From MKRK01 sp001896915 (GTDB lineage Bacteria > Bacillota > Clostridia > Oscillospirales > Acutalibacteraceae): 16,783 bases of DNA. The stretch's first letter is position 1. Each line of letters opens with the position of its first letter. Under the pieces are notes generated by a model that was not told where the DNA came from, searched no databases, and was given only the letters and a program-made list of their open reading frames with translations. The DNA lies in the NCBI GenBank assembly GCA_937973935.1, contig CALJJF010000106.1, forward strand, positions 1 to 16,783, given 5' to 3'. This document shows positions 12,906-16,783 of the stretch, in pieces. The position numbers and the translations under genes are program-made.

Positions 12906-15900
12906 ATGATCACAGCAAAAAAGCTAGTTAGCGTCCTGGTAATTTTTGCACTGTTGGTATCAGTCGCTGCAGCAATGCCCATTACGGTCTATGCCACAAA
13001 TACCATTTATTATGTGGATGCCACCGGAGGCAACGACAATAACAACGGTACAAGCACGGGCAGCGCATGGAGAACACTGACCAAGGTAAATTCCATGACC
13101 CTTGGCGCGGGGGATCAGGTCCTGTTCAAACGGGGAGGAACATGGACCGGGGTGCTGTATCCCAAGGGTTCGGGCGTTAGCGGAAACCCAATCGTCATCG
13201 GTGCGTATGGTACCGGAAATCTGCCTGTTATCAATGGTAACGGCAAGCATTACAATCCGATGACGAACGATTGGGTGGATGCGGCGGTCTATGTGTATGG
13301 CTCCAGCTATATGACCATTCAGGATTTGGAGGTCACCAACGAAATCCCGGACGGATTTCCCCACAATGAAGTTCCCTATGATTTTTCGTCCACCGATGAC
13401 CGTTCGGGAATCCACATTGACGGTGTTTCATCAACCAGCTATACGGGTATCACCATTCAACGCTGTACGGTACATAATGTTTCCAGTGACGGAAACGACT
13501 CTGAGCATGCACGAATGGCAGGAATCAATGTCTGGTCAAGAAGCTGGTATGCGGCATTTTCGAATGTGTTGATTACCGACAATACGGTTTATAAAACCGG
13601 AAGCACCGGCATTCATGTCAACGCTTCCAAGGGGCAGGGTGTCGCAACCGGTGTTGTGGTATCTGACAACTATCTCTATGACATCGGCGGAGACGGGGTG
13701 CTCACCAATAACTGTACGGCGCCGCGGGTGGAGTATAATATCGTTGCCGGCTCCCATTACAGAAGCTTGCTTGCCTGTGTTGCACTTTGGCCCTTTGCCT
13801 GCACAGATGCATTGTTTCAGTTTAACGAGGCATACAATACACAGACAATGTATGACGGACAAGGTCTTGATGCGGATTATAAATGTACCGGAACCACCTT
13901 CCAGTATAATTATTCCCATGACAATCAAGGCGGGTTTTTCCTTGTTTGCACCGAAAGCGGACAAACCAATGACAGCGTAACCATTCGCTATAACATTGGT
14001 CAAAACAACGGTGGAAAGCAGATTTCCCTATGGAACCACGTGACCAATGTGAAGTTTTATAACAACACACTTTATGTTGCCTCGGGACTGAACCGGGAGC
14101 TTGTCTGGGCGGATACCAATTGTTCCTCCTATCCTGACACGGTTCAGTTTTACAACAATATTATTTATGATTTGGGCAGCAGCGGCTATTATTTCAACGG
14201 CAGCACCAATATCACATGGAACTATAACATTTTCTACGGTGTTCACCGTTCCTCCGAGCCGGCTGACGCCAATAAGCTCACTTCGGATCCTAAGCTGTAT
14301 ATGCCCGGTCTTGCCACCAACGGTTTGTCCGGCTGCAATGCTTATAAATTGACCACCGGCTCACCGGCCATCGGCTCCGGAATGCTGATTGCAAACAACG
14401 GCGGCAGAGACTTTTTCGGTAACTCGGTATCCGGCAGTGCAAACCCAAACCGGGGTGCTTATAACGGCGCTGCCATTGCTCCGACGACCACGACAACAAC
14501 AACGACCACAACCACCACCGCGACCACAACGGGAACACCCTTGCTGTTTGAGTGTGAAAGCCTGACGACTACGGTCTCCTCTGGCACGCAGACAGATACG
14601 GCGGATGCCAACTGCAGCGGCGGATATTTTAATCAATACAACGGTGCGGCAATTGGAGATTATGTGGAATATACCGTTCCCAATGTGACGGCGGGTACTT
14701 ATATTGTAAAGGTAAAAAGCAAGCGCTATACCGACCGTGTGCAGACACAGCTGGCGATTAACGGAACCAATCTGGGTTCCTATCTGGAGCAGTACAACGG
14801 CGGTGTTCAGTATTATGAGTTTACCGTGGGAACCGTGACGCTCACTGCCGGTAACAAGCAGTTCCGCTTCACCGTTACAGGCAGACGAACCGGCTCACAG
14901 GGATGGATCAGTGCTCTCGACAATATTACACTGACCCCCATCCCGCCCACCACGACGACGACAACCACCACGACACCAACCACACCGACCACCACGGCGA
15001 CACCCCAGTCACCTACCAATACAGTTTATTATGTGGATTCCATCGGCGGCAGCGACAGTAACAACGGAACCAGCCAAAGCACACCGTGGAAAACGCTGAA
15101 CAAGGTAAACAACAGCCTTATCTTCACGGCAGGGAATCAGATTTTGTTGAAGAGAGGATCCTCCTGGACCGGTACCCTCTATCCGAAGGGCTCCGGCGCC
15201 AACGGCAATCCGATTGTTATTGGTGCCTATGGCAGTGGCAGCCTGCCTTTGATCATCGGAAACGGTGCCCGATACAATCCTATGACGGGAAACTGGGTGG
15301 ATGCGGCGGTGTATATCAGCAATTCCAGTTATGTCACCGTTCAGGATCTGGAGGTTACCAACGAACTGCCGGATTTAATGACCCATACCGAATCACCCTA
15401 TGAATTTTCTTCCACAGACGACCGTGCCGGTATTCATGTAGACGCCAGTACATCGGGAACCGATTATACCGGAATTACCATTCAACGCTGTGTGGTTCAT
15501 AATGTGTCCAACGATGGTAATGATGTGGATCATGCCAGAATGGCGGGTATTACCGTTTGGTCGAGAACCTGGAATTCGGCATTTTCCAATGTCAACATCA
15601 ACAACAATACAGTTTCATTGACCGGAAGCACGGGGATCTATGTAAATGCGGCAAACTTCACCGGTGACGGAACAGGCACCCACATTTACAACAATTATCT
15701 CAGTGATATCGGCGGCGACGGGGTGATGACGGTTGCCTGTACTTCACCGCTGGTGGAATACAATGTGGCGGCTGGATCCCATTACAGAAGCATAAAACCC
15801 TGTGTTGCCTTCTGGCCTTTCCAGTGTACAGGCGCAACCTTCCAGTTCAACGAAGCCTACAATACCCAGACCACCTATGACGGTCAGGGTCTTGACGCCG

Positions 15901-16783
15901 ATTATAAATGCACGGGAACCACCTTCCAGTATAACTATGCCCACGACAATCAGGGGGGATTTTTCCTTGTTTGTACAGAAGGCAGCGATGTGAACGACAC
16001 CGTTACCTTCCGTTATAACATAGGGCAAAACAACGGAGGCAAACAGTTTACCATCTGGAATCATGTTACCAATGTTAAAATATATAACAACACGCTGTAT
16101 GTCAGTACCGGGCTGAACAAAGAAATGGTCTGGAGCGGAAGCAACACGGGCAGCTATTCAGACAATGTTCAGTTTTACAACAACATTTTCTATGATCTCG
16201 GCAGCAGCGGTTATTATATGAACGGCAGCACCAACACGGTTTGGAATTACAACATGTTCTATGGCGTTCACAGATCGAACGAACCGGCCGACCCGAACAA
16301 GCTGACTTCTGACCCGAGGCTATACATGCCGGGTCTTGCCACCACGGGCTTGAGCGGTTGCCAGGCATACAAGCTGACTACCGGCTCACCTGCCATCGGC
16401 TCCGGAATGCTCATTGCAAACAACGGCGGAAGGGACTTCTGGGGCAATACCGTATCAAGCAGCACAAACCCGAACCGGGGTGCCTATAACGGCGCTGCCA
16501 TTGCACCCACCACAACCACGACGACAACCACAACCACCACGACAACCACCACCACTACCACAGGTACTCCGTTGTTGTTTGAGTGTGAAAATCTGACGAC
16601 AGCGATTTCTGCAGGAACACAAACGGATTCGGCAGAAGCGGGAGCCAGCGGCGGATATTTTAATACCTATACCGGGACCGGAGTCGGCGACTATGTGGAA
16701 TACACGGTTCCCAACGTGCAGGCGGGCAATTATATCGTGAAGGTAAGGTCAAGGCGGTATACAAACAGAGCCCAAACCCAGCT
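12906..16783 (+). CDS. Very large secreted modular protein: tandem (beta-helix, CBM6-like) units, 3' end outside the window
   Basis: The open frame runs from ATG 12906 (AAGGAGG eight bases upstream) to the window end, 1292 codons without a stop. Residues 1-30 are a Sec signal peptide (K5, K6, hydrophobic 7-24, likely cleavage after VYA). Residues 32 to about 525 form a right-handed parallel beta-helix domain: Asn/Gly-rich short repeats such as NNTLY, QYNYSHDN and FYNNI, beginning with IYYVDATGGND. A 16-residue Thr-rich linker (527-542) leads to a CBM6/CBM35-like domain (546-679) with FECE, GDYVEYTVPNV and ALDNITLTP. A Thr/Pro linker (680-704) follows, and then the whole unit repeats: beta-helix 705 to about 1201, 18 threonines (1202-1219), second CBM-like domain cut at 1292. 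Such architecture fits an extracellular polysaccharide lyase, hydrolase or binding protein. I cannot assign a CAZy family or catalytic residues. No dockerin or sorting signal lies in the visible part. Confidence 0.85.
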   Translation, partial: MITAKKLVSVLVIFALLVSVAAAMPITVYATNTIYYVDATGGNDNNNGTSTGSAWRTLTKVNSMTLGAGDQVLFKRGGTWTGVLYPKGSGVSGNPIVIGAYGTGNLPVINGNGKHYNPMTNDWVDAAVYVYGSSYMTIQDLEVTNEIPDGFPHNEVPYDFSSTDDRSGIHIDGVSSTSYTGITIQRCTVHNVSSDGNDSEHARMAGINVWSRSWYAAFSNVLITDNTVYKTGSTGIHVNASKGQGVATGVVVSDNYLYDIGGDGVLTNNCTAPRVEYNIVAGSHYRSLLACVALWPFACTDALFQFNEAYNTQTMYDGQGLDADYKCTGTTFQYNYSHDNQGGFFLVCTESGQTNDSVTIRYNIGQNNGGKQISLWNHVTNVKFYNNTLYVASGLNRELVWADTNCSSYPDTVQFYNNIIYDLGSSGYYFNGSTNITWNYNIFYGVHRSSEPADANKLTSDPKLYMPGLATNGLSGCNAYKLTTGSPAIGSGMLIANNGGRDFFGNSVSGSANPNRGAYNGAAIAPTTTTTTTTTTTTATTTGTPLLFECESLTTTVSSGTQTDTADANCSGGYFNQYNGAAIGDYVEYTVPNVTAGTYIVKVKSKRYTDRVQTQLAINGTNLGSYLEQYNGGVQYYEFTVGTVTLTAGNKQFRFTVTGRRTGSQGWISALDNITLTPIPPTTTTTTTTTPTTPTTTATPQSPTNTVYYVDSIGGSDSNNGTSQSTPWKTLNKVNNSLIFTAGNQILLKRGSSWTGTLYPKGSGANGNPIVIGAYGSGSLPLIIGNGARYNPMTGNWVDAAVYISNSSYVTVQDLEVTNELPDLMTHTESPYEFSSTDDRAGIHVDASTSGTDYTGITIQRCVVHNVSNDGNDVDHARMAGITVWSRTWNSAFSNVNINNNTVSLTGSTGIYVNAANFTGDGTGTHIYNNYLSDIGGDGVMTVACTSPLVEYNVAAGSHYRSIKPCVAFWPFQCTGATFQFNEAYNTQTTYDGQGLDADYKCTGTTFQYNYAHDNQGGFFLVCTEGSDVNDTVTFRYNIGQNNGGKQFTIWNHVTNVKIYNNTLYVSTGLNKEMVWSGSNTGSYSDNVQFYNNIFYDLGSSGYYMNGSTNTVWNYNMFYGVHRSNEPADPNKLTSDPRLYMPGLATTGLSGCQAYKLTTGSPAIGSGMLIANNGGRDFWGNTVSSSTNPNRGAYNGAAIAPTTTTTTTTTTTTTTTTTTGTPLLFECENLTTAISAGTQTDSAEAGASGGYFNTYTGTGVGDYVEYTVPNVQAGNYIVKVRSRRYTNRAQTQ
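12999..16783 (+). repeat. Tandem 2019-bp coding repeat (673-residue module), second copy truncated by window end
   Basis: Copy 1 is 12999-15017 and copy 2 starts at 15018, the difference being exactly 673 codons. Corresponding stretches such as TYDGQGLDADYKCTGTT, NQGGFFLVCTE and KLTTGSPAIGSGMLIANNGG are nearly identical in protein, while many third codon positions differ. The copies are therefore old or maintained by selection on the protein. Three Thr tracts (14484-14531, 14949-15002, 16509-16562) use all ACN codons in mixed order. Confidence 0.9.

Noticed and set aside
13536..14003. Minus-strand open frames inside the large secreted protein gene
   Set aside because: The plus-strand frame is continuous and both repeat copies conserve it at the protein level, with differences mostly at third codon positions.
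16509..16562. Poly-ACN tract as microsatellite or CRISPR-like repeat
   Set aside because: Codon order is irregular, the frame is kept, and the tract encodes a Thr linker between two domains; there are no spacers or repeats of CRISPR type.

Overview
The window looks like chromosomal DNA of a low- to mid-GC Gram-positive anaerobe, most likely a clostridium of the Ruminococcaceae/Oscillospiraceae type. The support is AGGAGG-type ribosome binding sites, a lipoprotein solute receptor, an oxygen-sensitive Fe-S style of pyrimidine reduction, and a secreted protein built of beta-helix and CBM6-like modules joined by poly-threonine linkers. The species cannot be named from sequence alone.

Positions 1-11953 hold a pyrimidine (uracil/thymine) catabolism locus, all on the + strand. 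It begins with the 3' part of a PucR-type regulator. Next come a class-III aminotransferase (pydD-like) and an iron-containing alcohol dehydrogenase (pydE-like), which end at a clear terminator. An ABC importer follows: ATPase, two permeases and a lipoprotein receptor. The last block is dihydropyrimidinase, a PreA-type dihydropyrimidine dehydrogenase and an M20-family N-carbamoyl-beta-alanine hydrolase, closed by a strong terminator. Together the enzymes would take uracil to dihydrouracil, then N-carbamoyl-beta-alanine, then beta-alanine, then malonate semialdehyde, and finally 3-hydroxypropionate, releasing the nitrogen and disposing of reducing equivalents. This matches the extended reductive pyrimidine degradation pathway described for some Firmicutes.

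Several details of this locus are unusual. The importer's binding protein appears to be a natural circular permutation of the NMT1/THI5 fold: the C-terminal part of the family comes first and the N-terminal part last. The dehydrogenase joins a PreT-type N-terminal Fe-S domain directly to PreA and lacks the FAD/NAD(P)H module. The aminotransferase leader contains an intrinsic terminator between its promoter and its ribosome binding site. The reductase has an in-frame TAG at codon 3 of its best-placed start.

Positions 11954-12905 are mostly non-coding. They hold a REP/MITE-like inverted repeat and one small unrecognised gene with a strong ribosome binding site. From 12906 to the end runs one very large secreted protein, cut by the window edge. 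It is made of a 673-residue unit (right-handed beta-helix, Thr linker, CBM6-like domain, Thr/Pro linker) that repeats in tandem. It is probably a carbohydrate-active or carbohydrate-binding protein and has no visible link to the pyrimidine locus.
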